DNA from: an uncultured Eubacterium sp.
Lineage (GTDB): Bacteria; Bacillota; Clostridia; Lachnospirales; Lachnospiraceae
Assembly: GCA_910580075.1 (NCBI GenBank)
Contig: CAJTVR010000142.1
Location: forward strand, 1 to 8,623
Reading direction: 5' to 3'
Length of the DNA: 8,623 nucleotides
Every line of letters begins with the position of its first letter. Position 1 is the first letter of the stretch. Shown here piece by piece: positions 1 to 7,788 of the stretch. Below the pieces are notes generated by a model, which worked only from the letters and a program-made list of their open reading frames with translations, made no database searches and was not told where the DNA came from. The position numbers and the translations under genes were made by a program.

Positions 1-9
1 GGAAAAAGT

Positions 10-90
10 GTCTCTGTCCGGCGTCCGGGTAACCAATAGACTGTCCAGCGTCCGGGTAATCTATAGGATTCCCGAACGCCGGGCGGAGAC
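10..90. repeat. Tandem plus inverted GC-rich repeat upstream of the TetR gene
   Basis: Two 26-bp direct copies lie at 14-39 and 41-66 and differ at only three positions; their core reads GCGTCCGGGTAA. A third, inverted relative follows: 71-90 is the reverse complement of 10-29 at 17 of 20 positions, and two of the three differences would be U-G wobbles in a + strand RNA. The inverted arm can therefore pair with 10-29 or, less well, with 41-56. Neither side gives a convincing + strand terminator, because the sequence after 90 is AAAACAGG; a short T run exists only on the - strand (3-7). The role is unknown. It could be a decayed REP-like element, a protein-binding array, or the edge of a larger repeat that begins outside the window. 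Confidence 0.7.
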
Positions 91-101
91 AAAACAGGGT
101 C

Positions 102-129
102 TTCACAAAAACGGTCAATAAGATATAAT
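102..129 (+). promoter_or_regulatory. Candidate sigma-A promoter of the TetR-ABC unit
   Basis: A perfect TATAAT at 124-129 is preceded by TTCACA (102-107, five of six matches to TTGACA) with a 16-bp spacer. Transcription would start near 136, about 29 bases before the start codon, and the start would lie inside the palindrome at 135-151. Confidence 0.7.
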
Positions 130-134
130 AGAAA

Positions 135-151
135 CTGACCAGTCCAGTCAG
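135..151. promoter_or_regulatory. Candidate TetR operator (CTGAC-N7-GTCAG)
   Basis: Perfect 5-bp arms, CTGAC at 135-139 and GTCAG at 147-151, flank a 7-bp centre. The 17-bp palindrome begins six bases after the -10 box and overlaps the expected transcription start. A dimeric TetR-family protein bound here would block transcription, and the adjacent gene encodes such a protein. Autoregulation is inferred from position and symmetry; no second copy was noticed in the window. Confidence 0.55.
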
Positions 152-164
152 CGGAGGATTTAGA

Positions 165-782
165 ATGAATGATAAATTTTTTACTCTTCCCGAAGAACGC
201 CAGCAGGCTGTTATAAATGCCGGATACCGGGTATTCTCGCAAAATACGTATAAAAAATGCCCGGTCGGTGAAGTTGCAAAGGAGGCCGGCATCAGCAAAT
301 CGCTTCTTTTTTATTATTTCCGTAATAAAAAAGAACTGTATTTATTTCTCTGGGAAAACTGTGTGAAAATAACGGTGGAATGCATGAATGCCTATCGCTG
401 TTATGAACAGACGGATCTGTTTGAAATGCTTCTAAGAGGCATGCAGGCCAAAATACATATTATGCACAAATATCCCGACGCCGGACTGTTTGCCATAAAA
501 GCCTTTTATGAAAAAGACCCGGATGTTGCCGCCGATATACAAAAAAGCTATAACAGATTTAAAAATACCGATGCAAAAGACGCCCTGGCAAAACTTGACC
601 CGCACCAGTTTCGGGAGGGGCTGGATATCCAGATGGTTTACCGCGAAATGTACCTGGCATCGGAAGGTTATCTCTGGGAAATGCTGCGCCTTCCTTATAT
701 TAATACTGAACAGCTAGAACAGGATTTTACAAAAATGATCGGATTCTGGAAACAGGTTTTTCTTAAGACATCAGACTCTTAA
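165..782 (+). CDS. TetR/AcrR-family transcriptional repressor
   Basis: A 205-residue protein, a normal length for the family. The N-terminal third has the family's DNA-binding pattern: a helix-turn-helix around residues 33-52 with EVAKEAGIS, then the recognition helix SKSLLFYYF, then the conserved N-K-K-E-L-Y that begins helix 4. The rest is a helical ligand-binding and dimerisation domain of unknown specificity. The start is supported by GGAGG at 153-157, seven bases upstream of the ATG. It is the first gene of a + strand unit; the exporter ATPase starts 31 bp after its stop, so it most likely represses itself and the exporter and is released by a ligand, possibly the exported compound. The family call is firm, the ligand unknown. 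Confidence 0.93.
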   Translation: MNDKFFTLPEERQQAVINAGYRVFSQNTYKKCPVGEVAKEAGISKSLLFYYFRNKKELYLFLWENCVKITVECMNAYRCYEQTDLFEMLLRGMQAKIHIMHKYPDAGLFAIKAFYEKDPDVAADIQKSYNRFKNTDAKDALAKLDPHQFREGLDIQMVYREMYLASEGYLWEMLRLPYINTEQLEQDFTKMIGFWKQVFLKTSDS

Positions 783-813
783 CCCCGTATTTGAATGAAA
801 AGAAAGGATTAGA

Positions 814-1743
814 ATGAATGCTATTGAACTAGACCGCCTCACGAAATCTTATGGAAAATCCCGCGGAATTGTAGATGTCAGTCTTTCCATTGCAGAAGGT
901 GAATTTTTTGGATTTATAGGTCCAAACGGTGCTGGAAAAAGCACTGCGATCCGTACTCTGCTGGGATTACTCCGCGCTGACAGCGGCACTGCAAAGATTT
1001 TTGGTTCAGATACTGCGTCTGCAGATAAAAAGAAACTTCTTTGCGAAACCGGCTATCTTCCTGCAGAAGCTGCATTTTATTCCGGCATGCGTGTGAAAGA
1101 TATTATAAAATTTTCTGCCAGCATGCGAAAAACTGACTGCAGAAAAACCGCGCAAAATCTGTGCGAACGTCTCTCTCTTGATACTTCCAAAAAAGTCCAG
1201 GAACTTTCTTTAGGAAACCGCAGGAAATTAGGAATCGTATGCGCACTGCAAAGCAATCCGCGTCTGTGTATCTTAGATGAGCCGACCAGCGGCCTGGACC
1301 CTTTTATGCAGAAAGAATTTTTTTCGATTTTAAAAGAACTCCATGCCCGGGGAACAGCGATTTTTCTTTCCTCGCATGTTTTGTCCGAAATTCAGCAGTA
1401 CTGCACACGTGCGGCTATGATCCGGGAAGGGCGCATCATCGCCTGCAGCAGCATAGAAGAGCTGTCAAAGACAAATGCCAAAAAAATCCATATACAGACC
1501 GATGCAGATATCCGCACCAATGCGCTCTCCGGCATCCGCAGCGTCCAAAAAACTGCTGCCGGATTTACATTTTTATACAGCGGCTCCATGCACGGACTGC
1601 TCTGTTATCTCTCAGCACAGCCTGTCAGAGACCTCACAATCACAGAGCCCAGCCTGGAAGAAATTTTTATGCACTATTACTACGATATTCAAAACGAAAA
1701 ATCAGAAAGTGAGACCCGTACTTATGACCATCATCCTTCATGA
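814..1743 (+). CDS. ABC-2 type exporter, ATP-binding subunit
   Basis: A 309-residue cytoplasmic ATPase that powers the membrane subunit encoded next. Visible motifs in order: Walker A GPNGAGKST (36-44), a degenerate Q-loop in GYLPAEAAFY (80-89, no glutamine), signature LSLGN (131-135) in place of LSGGQ, Walker B LCILDEP (151-157), D-loop SGLD, and the switch histidine in LSSHVL (H188). The divergent signature and Q-loop resemble the BcrA/NatA-like exporter ATPases, from knowledge of that group. After residue 215 follows the roughly 95-residue C-terminal region usual for these ATPases, including PSLEEIFMHYY. The start has AGAAAGG at 801-807, six bases upstream. Its 3' end overlaps the permease start by 20 bp, suggesting coupled translation. 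The substrate is unknown; drugs, bacteriocins or lipids are all possible. Confidence 0.93.
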   Translation: MNAIELDRLTKSYGKSRGIVDVSLSIAEGEFFGFIGPNGAGKSTAIRTLLGLLRADSGTAKIFGSDTASADKKKLLCETGYLPAEAAFYSGMRVKDIIKFSASMRKTDCRKTAQNLCERLSLDTSKKVQELSLGNRRKLGIVCALQSNPRLCILDEPTSGLDPFMQKEFFSILKELHARGTAIFLSSHVLSEIQQYCTRAAMIREGRIIACSSIEELSKTNAKKIHIQTDADIRTNALSGIRSVQKTAAGFTFLYSGSMHGLLCYLSAQPVRDLTITEPSLEEIFMHYYYDIQNEKSESETRTYDHHPS

Positions 1744-2509
1744 ACTGAAACAAAACCGTCTGTCCCTGATCATCTGGACTTCAGGAATCGGATTTCTGCT
1801 GGCAGTCTGTATCCTGATATTTCCAGATATCAAAATGGAATCCAGCGGTATCAGCAATCTTTTTTCCTCCATGGGCGGCTTTACGGCAGCATTTGGAATG
1901 GATAAAGTAAACTTTGGCACATTAACCGGTTTTTATGCGATAGAATGCGGAAATATCCTCGGACTGGGAGGTGCTTTGTATGCATCTAACAGCGCCATAT
2001 CCGTACTGGCCAAAGAAGAAAAAGATCATACCGCAGAATTTTTATTTACGCATCCAGTCAGACGCATTCATATTGTTACAGGCAAACTGATCTCTGTACT
2101 GATACAGACCGTGCTGTTAAATGCTGTCCTATTCCTGCTCGCAGTTTCCTGTATTCTCTTTATCGGAGAGCCTGTTCCATGGAAGGAACTTTCCCTGCTG
2201 CATTCTGCATATTTTCTGCTGCAGGCAGAGCTGGCCGGAATCTGTTTTGGCATATCTGCTTTTCTGCGCAGAGGCAGTGCCGGCATTGGTCTTGGACTTG
2301 CCGTCATGATGTATTTTTTAAACCTGATCGTAAATCTTTCTGATCAGTGGGAATTTCTAAAATATATTACGCCTTTTAAATATGCGGAAGGTACTGACAT
2401 TGTGACAAATCTCTGTCTGGACCTGCGGCTGACGCTGACAGGGATGGCACTTATGACTGCCGGCGCAGCCTGCGGATATGTGAAATACTGCAGAAAAGAT
2501 ATTTTCTGA
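1724..2509 (+). CDS. ABC-2 type exporter, membrane permease subunit
   Basis: A 261-residue membrane protein. Hydrophobic segments lie near residues 14-34, 67-95, 118-147, 158-181, 184-206 and 232-254, giving the six-helix ABC-2 plan. The cytoplasmic loop after helix 2 contains KEEKDHTAEFLFTHPVRR (97-114), of the form seen in ABC-2 permeases (E-x3-TAE-x3-PVxR), and ITPFKYAEGTDI (215-226) matches the PF-[KR]-Y element of related permeases. The open frame runs back to 1475, but that part overlaps the ATPase gene. The ATG at 1724 begins a typical amphipathic N-terminus (TIILHELKQN), has a weak GTGAG at 1709-1713, and overlaps the ATPase 3' end, so translation is probably coupled. It would form a 2+2 complex with the preceding ATPase. 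The direction of transport (export) is inferred from the family. Confidence 0.9.
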   Translation: MTIILHELKQNRLSLIIWTSGIGFLLAVCILIFPDIKMESSGISNLFSSMGGFTAAFGMDKVNFGTLTGFYAIECGNILGLGGALYASNSAISVLAKEEKDHTAEFLFTHPVRRIHIVTGKLISVLIQTVLLNAVLFLLAVSCILFIGEPVPWKELSLLHSAYFLLQAELAGICFGISAFLRRGSAGIGLGLAVMMYFLNLIVNLSDQWEFLKYITPFKYAEGTDIVTNLCLDLRLTLTGMALMTAGAACGYVKYCRKDIF

Positions 2510-2544
2510 CAATAGCTCCCGGCGAAACTGCCCTGTCATACATT

Positions 2545-5244
2545 TCAGATTTCCTTTATTTCATCTGTAATCTGCCGGCGCAGCACCGTCCCGGCAGAAA
2601 GCAGCGTTACTGTCACGCACACCAGTATATTCAGCACCAGAACAGCCGCCAGCGCTTCCAGGGAAATGCACCACTTTGGATGCAGGTACAGGTAAACATG
2701 TACCAGAAAATAATACAGTACTTTCTGAACCGGATAATAAATGACTGTCACAGCAGCTGCAGAATAAATTCCATACCGGATCCCCTCTTTTGCCATCATT
2801 TTACGAAATCCCGCATCGGTAATCCCCATTGCCCGCAGGATACCGAATTCATGTCTGCGGGCTGCGATTAAATACTGCATACTGTTCATAATATGAAGCA
2901 TGCTGATTCCAAGCAGTACCGCCGCAATTCCATAATAGAAAAGCATTTTCTGAGTCAGATAAAGATTCTGCGCCTGAATCTGGCGGCTGTAATCCCTGAC
3001 TGTGCAGCCGCTGATCCCGGATGTGATTTTTCCAAGTTCTTCGGAAACCTTCTGCGCATCCGCTCCGTCTTCTACGGAAATGCTGATGGTCTCATAACCG
3101 GATACGCCAAAATTCTGCTCCATCTGCTCATTTGTCATAATAAGATCAAATGTACTGTGTCCGCCTCCTCCAATAAATGCGTCTGTTTTCAATAGTGACC
3201 TCGTAACAAGTGCTGAAGCATCCAGTTCTTTTGTCTGATACCAGCTGCTTTTTCCCTGAAACCGGAGTGCTTCCTGCGGAAGGTCCGCACTGGCTGGTGT
3301 CGTTAACTGCAGCCGGCTTCCTGCCTTCATTTCAGCACCGCCGTAATTGCCCTGGCCATCCATAAGCATCTTTACAATTACACTGTTTTCACTGCGCATT
3401 TTATCCGGATTTATTTCTCCTTCAATCAGATATGCATTCAGCTCCTCCAGCATGGAATCGTCATAGCCGTAGATATTGACTTTGACCGCATAGTCATCCC
3501 CGCCGGTTTTCGTAACAATCCCATGATATTGATTCATCAGCTGCTGATCATCCGGATTCAGGCCTCCATAGTATTCCGTCCACAAATACGTTCCGTCCCT
3601 GAAGGCAAGCTCTCCCATAGAATAACGCATCGGGTGAAATTCAGAAATTCCCGGTATTTTCTGCATCCGTGCGGCATCCTGCAGCGGTATCACGTCTGCA
3701 GGGCGGTCAGACTGCATACACACCTGAATGTCCGACCCCAGCCCGTCGTCTGCCTTAAAAGTCAGCTCGTTGTTGATTCTCGTATTTTCCGTTACATAAA
3801 ATGCTCCCAGAAAAATAATGCTTCCGGCTGACAATGACAGAAGTATCCCTGCAAACGTCCCTTTCCTGGCAAACATAAATTTTCTGGTAAGAATGCCTGT
3901 AAGGTTACTGTGTCTGATACTGTAAATTCTGCGTTTCGGATGTTTTGCCGTTTCCTGGGAAATCATCTGGCGAATCGTCATTTTTTTCATCTTTCTGATT
4001 AATAAAAGACTGATCAGTACCGTTACAAAAACATAAAATAGCAGCCCCATCCAGATTACCTGCCAGTTCATCCGGAAATTTCCAGCATCTGAAAAACTTC
4101 CGAAACTTCCGAAATTTCCGAAACTTCCGATAAAGACATCCTGCACCTGTCCTGTGCCCCCGGTATGAAATGTCCCGCTCTGCGTAATGAAAATATGCCC
4201 CGCTCTGCGATATAGAAATCCTGCTGCCAGACCGCCTGCCACACACCCTGCCGGATATCCCGCCAGACAGACCGCTCCTGCTTCTGCTAAAAGAAGCGCT
4301 GTGCCATAACCGTCCGTCATTCCAAGCGTCTGCAGAACACTGTACTGAGCCATTCTCTTTATTACCGAAACCTGAAACAGGCTGTACATAACAAACGCAC
4401 CAAACACAGCTGCAGCAGCTAGAATCACAGCTTCCGTCAGCTGTCCTGTGGAATTTAGCTGTGACCAGATGTATGGAAGGCCGTATTCTTTCTTTGAAAT
4501 TCCTGTCTTTATGACTTCCGCTGCATTTACCGGACCTGACAGATCTATATAATCGTACAATCCGTTATTGCGCTTCACATCTTTTAATTCAATTTCAAAT
4601 CTCCTGCAAAAGTTCCACATCTGCCTGTATACTTTGCCGCTCTCATCAAATTTTACATATAAAAAATCTCCGTTTTTTCCATAACTGAGTGACCGGTTTA
4701 CAAATACCTGTTTATCGTTTCCTAACATCTGCTGCAGTTTTGCGGGCATATCTGTATAGATGCCGCACAGAATAAACGGCTCTCCATCCAGTGTCACCCG
4801 GCTCCCCAGACGGCCGGAAACACCCAGGCTGTTCAGCGTCTGTATATCCATGGCTATCTCATGATCTTTGCGCGGATAATGACCGTCCGTCAGTTTTCGT
4901 CCCGTCATTTCCAGATAACCGTCGTCTGCATAGACAAACCGCATCAAAAACGGCTCTTCGATGATCTTTCTGACCGCTTCAGTTCCTGTTTTTTCTATCT
5001 GATACCCATGGCCGTCCGGTTTTTTCAGAAATTCCTCCATCCAGGGACAGTCTGCCCTTGTACTGTAATGCCAGTCTCCGTATTCTTCCCTGGCTCTTTG
5101 TGCAGCAGCATGCCTGCCGCTTAGAAACAGACCGCCCATTCCTGTAAGCAGCGCTGCGGAAAACATCACTCCGAAAAACAGCGCAGCCGTCTGTTTTTTA
5201 TAATGCCTGATATAAGAACAGACAATATGAAACATCATTTTCAT
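2545..5244 (-). CDS. FtsX-like ABC transporter permease with two extracellular domains
   Basis: An 899-residue inner-membrane protein built of two FtsX-like halves. Predicted helices lie near residues 16-41, 272-292, 314-344 and 394-416, then 464-484, 767-789, 825-848 and 860-882. Large extracellular domains of about 230 and 280 residues follow helices 1 and 5. The halves share a matching cytoplasmic element after helices 2 and 6 (QYSVLQTLGMT and EFGILRAMGIT), a sign of internal duplication. The start chosen is the ATG at 5244, which overlaps the ATPase stop as ATGA; the frame extends ten residues further to an ATG at 5274, deeper inside the ATPase gene. MacB/FtsX-type proteins usually drive mechanotransmission or move lipids and peptides at the envelope; with a two-component system upstream, antimicrobial peptide or envelope stress response is the likely theme. 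BceB-type permeases have ten helices and one such domain, so this is not a standard Bce protein. Confidence 0.9.
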   Translation of the reverse strand: MKMMFHIVCSYIRHYKKQTAALFFGVMFSAALLTGMGGLFLSGRHAAAQRAREEYGDWHYSTRADCPWMEEFLKKPDGHGYQIEKTGTEAVRKIIEEPFLMRFVYADDGYLEMTGRKLTDGHYPRKDHEIAMDIQTLNSLGVSGRLGSRVTLDGEPFILCGIYTDMPAKLQQMLGNDKQVFVNRSLSYGKNGDFLYVKFDESGKVYRQMWNFCRRFEIELKDVKRNNGLYDYIDLSGPVNAAEVIKTGISKKEYGLPYIWSQLNSTGQLTEAVILAAAAVFGAFVMYSLFQVSVIKRMAQYSVLQTLGMTDGYGTALLLAEAGAVCLAGYPAGCVAGGLAAGFLYRRAGHIFITQSGTFHTGGTGQVQDVFIGSFGNFGSFGSFSDAGNFRMNWQVIWMGLLFYVFVTVLISLLLIRKMKKMTIRQMISQETAKHPKRRIYSIRHSNLTGILTRKFMFARKGTFAGILLSLSAGSIIFLGAFYVTENTRINNELTFKADDGLGSDIQVCMQSDRPADVIPLQDAARMQKIPGISEFHPMRYSMGELAFRDGTYLWTEYYGGLNPDDQQLMNQYHGIVTKTGGDDYAVKVNIYGYDDSMLEELNAYLIEGEINPDKMRSENSVIVKMLMDGQGNYGGAEMKAGSRLQLTTPASADLPQEALRFQGKSSWYQTKELDASALVTRSLLKTDAFIGGGGHSTFDLIMTNEQMEQNFGVSGYETISISVEDGADAQKVSEELGKITSGISGCTVRDYSRQIQAQNLYLTQKMLFYYGIAAVLLGISMLHIMNSMQYLIAARRHEFGILRAMGITDAGFRKMMAKEGIRYGIYSAAAVTVIYYPVQKVLYYFLVHVYLYLHPKWCISLEALAAVLVLNILVCVTVTLLSAGTVLRRQITDEIKEI
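4094..4129 (-). repeat. Four 9-bp tandem repeats encoding Gly-Ser/Asn-Phe triplets
   Basis: The + strand reads AAACTTCCG four times in direct succession, with one C-to-T change in the third copy. In the permease frame it encodes GSF-GNF-GSF-GSF at about residues 373-384, in the predicted outer loop between helices 3 and 4. The period is a multiple of three, so copy-number change would keep the frame and only alter loop length. Confidence 0.9.
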
Positions 5245-6050
5245 CTCAGACCGCCTGCCTTTCCCTGCCGCCACCGGCTGCCTGAACTGTAACAGCCTTC
5301 TGTTTCTGCCAGTCTTTCATTTTCTTTCTTCTCCTGGCTATACGCATCCAGAAAACTGCCGGCTTCTGCCGCTGTTTCTCTTTTCTGCAGCAGCATGCCG
5401 TCTTCGATATGAAAAGTCCGGTCGCAGTTACATGCCAGGCTCTCATTGTGCGTTACCATAAGAATCGTCTGACAGTATTTCCGGCTGCTGTTTTTTAAAA
5501 GTGCCATAACCTCAAACGTCGTCTTTGAATCCAGATTTCCGGTCGGCTCATCTGCCAGAATCACAGCCGGTTTATTTGCAAGCGCCCTTGCCAGTGCCGT
5601 CCGCTGCTGCTGGCCGCCTGATAATTCATTCGGATATCTTTTTCTTTTATCCCAAAGCCCCAGCTCCTTTAGCAGTTCCTGTATATAGGAATGATCTGCA
5701 TGCCTGCCCTGGTCGAACGTAACCGGAAGCGCTACATTATCATATACATTCAGTACCGGCATCAGACTGTAATTTTGAAATACGAATCCAATGTTTCTGC
5801 GGCGGAATATAGTCAGCTCTTTGCGGCTCAGCTTTGCAATATTATGTTTGCGGATAATAATTTCTCCCTGCGAGGGAACATCCAGACCTCCAATCAGATT
5901 TAACAGCGTGCTTTTTCCAGAACCAGAAGTCCCTATTATGGCTTCAAACTCTCCCTGGCTGACTGTAAAGGAGATGTTTTTCAATGCGTGCACCGCATTT
6001 TGCCTTGTTCCGTACTGTTTGCTGATATTTTTTACCTGCAATACGTCCAT
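5241..6050 (-). CDS. ABC transporter ATP-binding protein (MacB/LolD/BceA type)
   Basis: A 269-residue ATPase that pairs with the FtsX-like permease downstream. Motifs: Walker A GTSGSGKST (40-48), Q-loop FVFQNYSL (Q92), canonical signature LSGGQQQR (143-150), Walker B VILADEPTGNLD (163-174) and switch histidine MVTHN (H201). The sequence ADEPTGNLD and the length of the core fit the family that serves MacB/FtsX-like permeases. Residues after about 223 form a charged, low-complexity tail of roughly 45 residues that most family members lack; its role is unknown. The start has AAAGGAG at 6060-6066, nine bases upstream. The stop overlaps the permease start (ATGA at 5244-5241). It has its own promoter in the 73-bp gap after the kinase gene. 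Confidence 0.94.
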   Translation of the reverse strand: MDVLQVKNISKQYGTRQNAVHALKNISFTVSQGEFEAIIGTSGSGKSTLLNLIGGLDVPSQGEIIIRKHNIAKLSRKELTIFRRRNIGFVFQNYSLMPVLNVYDNVALPVTFDQGRHADHSYIQELLKELGLWDKRKRYPNELSGGQQQRTALARALANKPAVILADEPTGNLDSKTTFEVMALLKNSSRKYCQTILMVTHNESLACNCDRTFHIEDGMLLQKRETAAEAGSFLDAYSQEKKENERLAETEGCYSSGSRWRQGKAGGLR

Positions 6051-6059
6051 TTACTAATA

Positions 6060-6109
6060 CTCCTTTGCTTTTGATGTCCCCATCATAGCAGGCAGATCTT
6101 TCAAAACCA
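6060..6109 (-). promoter_or_regulatory. Candidate activator-dependent promoter of the transporter pair
   Basis: On the - strand TGC-TATGAT (-10 at 6082-6087, TGC at 6088-6090) forms an extended -10 element. The -35 region, about 6104-6109 (TGGTTT), matches consensus poorly, which fits a promoter needing an activator. Just upstream, two TTTG motifs 11 bases apart (in CTTTGTTATG and GTTTTGAAAG) could be one OmpR-type direct-repeat site. Transcription would start near 6075 and leave a leader of about 25 bases containing the ribosome binding site. Control by the response regulator encoded at 7038-7715 is inferred. Confidence 0.5.
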
Positions 6110-6123
6110 TAACAAAGCCGGAT

Positions 6124-7041
6124 TTAATTTTGACAATTTTGTAAGAATACATGAAAACTGCTTCCTTTTCCATATTCCGATGTGACAGTCATATACCCTT
6201 TCTCTTTCTCCAGTATCAGCCTGGCCAGATAAAGGCCTATCCCGGAGCCTTCCATATTTTCCACTTCCCTGCTCCGGTAAAAGCGTTTAAAGATCTGTGT
6301 GAGTTCCTCTTTATGAATTCCGATTCCTTCATCGCTAATCTGTATTTCCGTATACAGCTCCATCGGAATGACCTGTATCTGAATCCGGCTGTTTTCCTTT
6401 GAATATTTAACCGCATTCTCCAGGATATTACAGAAAACCTCCGCCGTCCATTTGGGATTATGAAGCAGTCTGATGTCTTCAAACGGTACTGCCGATATCT
6501 GAATCTTCTTTTTCTCCGCTCTTTCATAAACCGAATTTACTGCATCAAGCAGCGTATTTTTGATAGATGCCGCCTGTGCTTCAAACTGGATAGCCCCCTG
6601 TTCCAGCCGGGTCATTTTAAACAGAGACTGTAAAATCCAGTCTGTTTTATCCAGCTGCTGCTTCATTTTTTTCAGGAACAGCCGCTGCTGGCAGACATCC
6701 TGCTGCGTTTCTAACAGTTCTCTGTACATCATGACATTGCCCAGAGGCGTTTTTAGCTGGTGGGACATATTGGAAATCAGGCTTTTTACCTGTTCTTTTT
6801 CATTCTGTGCCTGGTTCAGCTCATATTCCAGTTTTTCCTGAATCCGCACGGCTTTATTTGCCAGCGCTGCCAGAGCGCCTTCCCTGACATCTGATATTCC
6901 GATTTCTCTGCGTTCCAGCACCTGGTCAAGCATTCTGCCCAGCTTCAGGTACATCTGTTTTCTATAATAAATCTGCAGCACAGCTGTCAGGACAGCCGCA
7001 GCCGTCAGAACAGACAGCAGCACACATATTGTATCTGTCAT
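6124..7041 (-). CDS. Sensor histidine kinase
   Basis: A 305-residue kinase. One clear hydrophobic segment (residues about 4-26) anchors it, with almost nothing outside the membrane, and a helical linker (27-85) leads to the dimerisation domain with the phosphoacceptor histidine in MSHQLKTPL (H94). The ATPase domain shows the N-box NILENAVKYS (N205, N209), G1 DEGIGI (237-242), the F-box FKRFYR and G2 GSGIGLYLA (265-273). All catalytic motifs are intact. The absence of an extracellular sensor domain suggests the signal comes from within the membrane or from a partner protein, plausibly the neighbouring transporter. Its ATG overlaps the regulator's stop (ATGA at 7041-7038), with AAGGA-like ribosome binding sequence inside the end of the regulator gene. 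OmpR-type kinases with two N-terminal helices serve Bce systems; only one is evident here. Confidence 0.93.
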   Translation of the reverse strand: MTDTICVLLSVLTAAAVLTAVLQIYYRKQMYLKLGRMLDQVLERREIGISDVREGALAALANKAVRIQEKLEYELNQAQNEKEQVKSLISNMSHQLKTPLGNVMMYRELLETQQDVCQQRLFLKKMKQQLDKTDWILQSLFKMTRLEQGAIQFEAQAASIKNTLLDAVNSVYERAEKKKIQISAVPFEDIRLLHNPKWTAEVFCNILENAVKYSKENSRIQIQVIPMELYTEIQISDEGIGIHKEELTQIFKRFYRSREVENMEGSGIGLYLARLILEKEKGYMTVTSEYGKGSSFHVFLQNCQN

Positions 7042-7715
7042 TCTTCCGTTTCCTTCCAGACATACCCGATTCCATGAACCGTTTTGATTCTCTGCGGATT
7101 TTTCGGATCATCTTCGATCTTAGTCCGCAGCCTGCGTATACTGACTGCTACTGTACTGTCGTCCACAAACCTGCCTCTTACATCCCACACATGTTCCAGA
7201 ATCTGCTCCTTAGACAGCACAATCCCGGCATTTTCCATGAAATAAACAAGCATTTTATATTCTGTCCGGCTGCACTCCGTCTCCATTCCGTTTTTATATA
7301 CTTTACAGGCGTCTTTATCAAGCAGAATTGCCCCTGAATGAAGCTGCGTTTTTGAAATATCCTTTTTCAGCAGCTTTCTGATTCTTGCTTTTAAAACCGC
7401 CAGCGAGAAAGGCTTGGACATGAAATCATCCATTCCAAGCTCCAGTGCCTTCACCTCATCCATTTCCGTATCCCGGGCAGTCAGCATCAGAATCGGGAGA
7501 TGATAGCGCTCTTTAATCAGCGTACATAGGTCAAACCCGCTCCCGTCTGGCAGATTGCAGTCTAATAGAACAAGGCTGCATACATTCGTATTTAAAATCT
7601 GCAGGGCTTCTCTGACCGATGCAGCTGAAACTGATTCGTAACCGTCTGATTTCAGTGAAAAAGAGAGTCCTTCGTTTAAGTCTGTGTCGTCTTCTATGAT
7701 TAATATTGTCTGCAT
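7038..7715 (-). CDS. OmpR/PhoB-family response regulator
   Basis: A 225-residue two-domain regulator. The receiver domain has the acidic pair D9/D10, the phosphoacceptor D52 in LLDCNLPDG, T79 in LMLTARD and K101 in MSKPF. The C-terminal winged-helix domain shows SRTEYKMLVYFMENAG, the recognition-helix region DDSTVAVSIRRLRTKI and the final hairpin TVHGIGYVW. Phosphorylated by the kinase encoded next, it would bind direct repeats upstream of target promoters, most likely the gap before the transporter ATPase gene. The start has GGTGA at 7722-7726, six bases upstream of the ATG. It is first in the regulator-kinase-ATPase-permease cluster. Confidence 0.95.
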   Translation of the reverse strand: MQTILIIEDDTDLNEGLSFSLKSDGYESVSAASVREALQILNTNVCSLVLLDCNLPDGSGFDLCTLIKERYHLPILMLTARDTEMDEVKALELGMDDFMSKPFSLAVLKARIRKLLKKDISKTQLHSGAILLDKDACKVYKNGMETECSRTEYKMLVYFMENAGIVLSKEQILEHVWDVRGRFVDDSTVAVSIRRLRTKIEDDPKNPQRIKTVHGIGYVWKETEE

Positions 7716-7746
7716 TGATTTTCACCATTATGATTGATTGTCCTGA

Positions 7747-7788
7747 CTGTCTTATATAACTGCTTTTTTGCATTTTCAGTTTAGACAG
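7747..7788. repeat. Imperfect inverted repeat over the regulator promoter
   Basis: CTGTCT (7747-7752) pairs with AGACAG (7783-7788), and inside it AACTG (7758-7762) pairs with CAGTT (7777-7781), with a 5-versus-1 base bulge between. It covers the -10 box of the first promoter candidate and all of the second. It may be an operator or leader structure; the bulge makes chance possible. Confidence 0.35.

Noticed and set aside
1475..1723. Extended N-terminus for the ABC-2 permease
   Set aside because: The extra 83 residues overlap the ATPase gene in another frame and look non-membrane and random; the ATG at 1724 starts a typical permease N-terminus.
2572..2597. Hairpin CTGCCGG / CCGGCAG as a shared terminator of the two convergent units
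   Set aside because: It lies inside the permease coding sequence and no U tract follows on either strand, so I see no convincing terminator in the 35-bp gap between the two convergent genes.
3905..4246. 113-aa - strand frame with Arg-Lys-Phe repeats
   Set aside because: This is the 9-bp tandem repeat of the permease read in another frame; the permease frame is the coding one.
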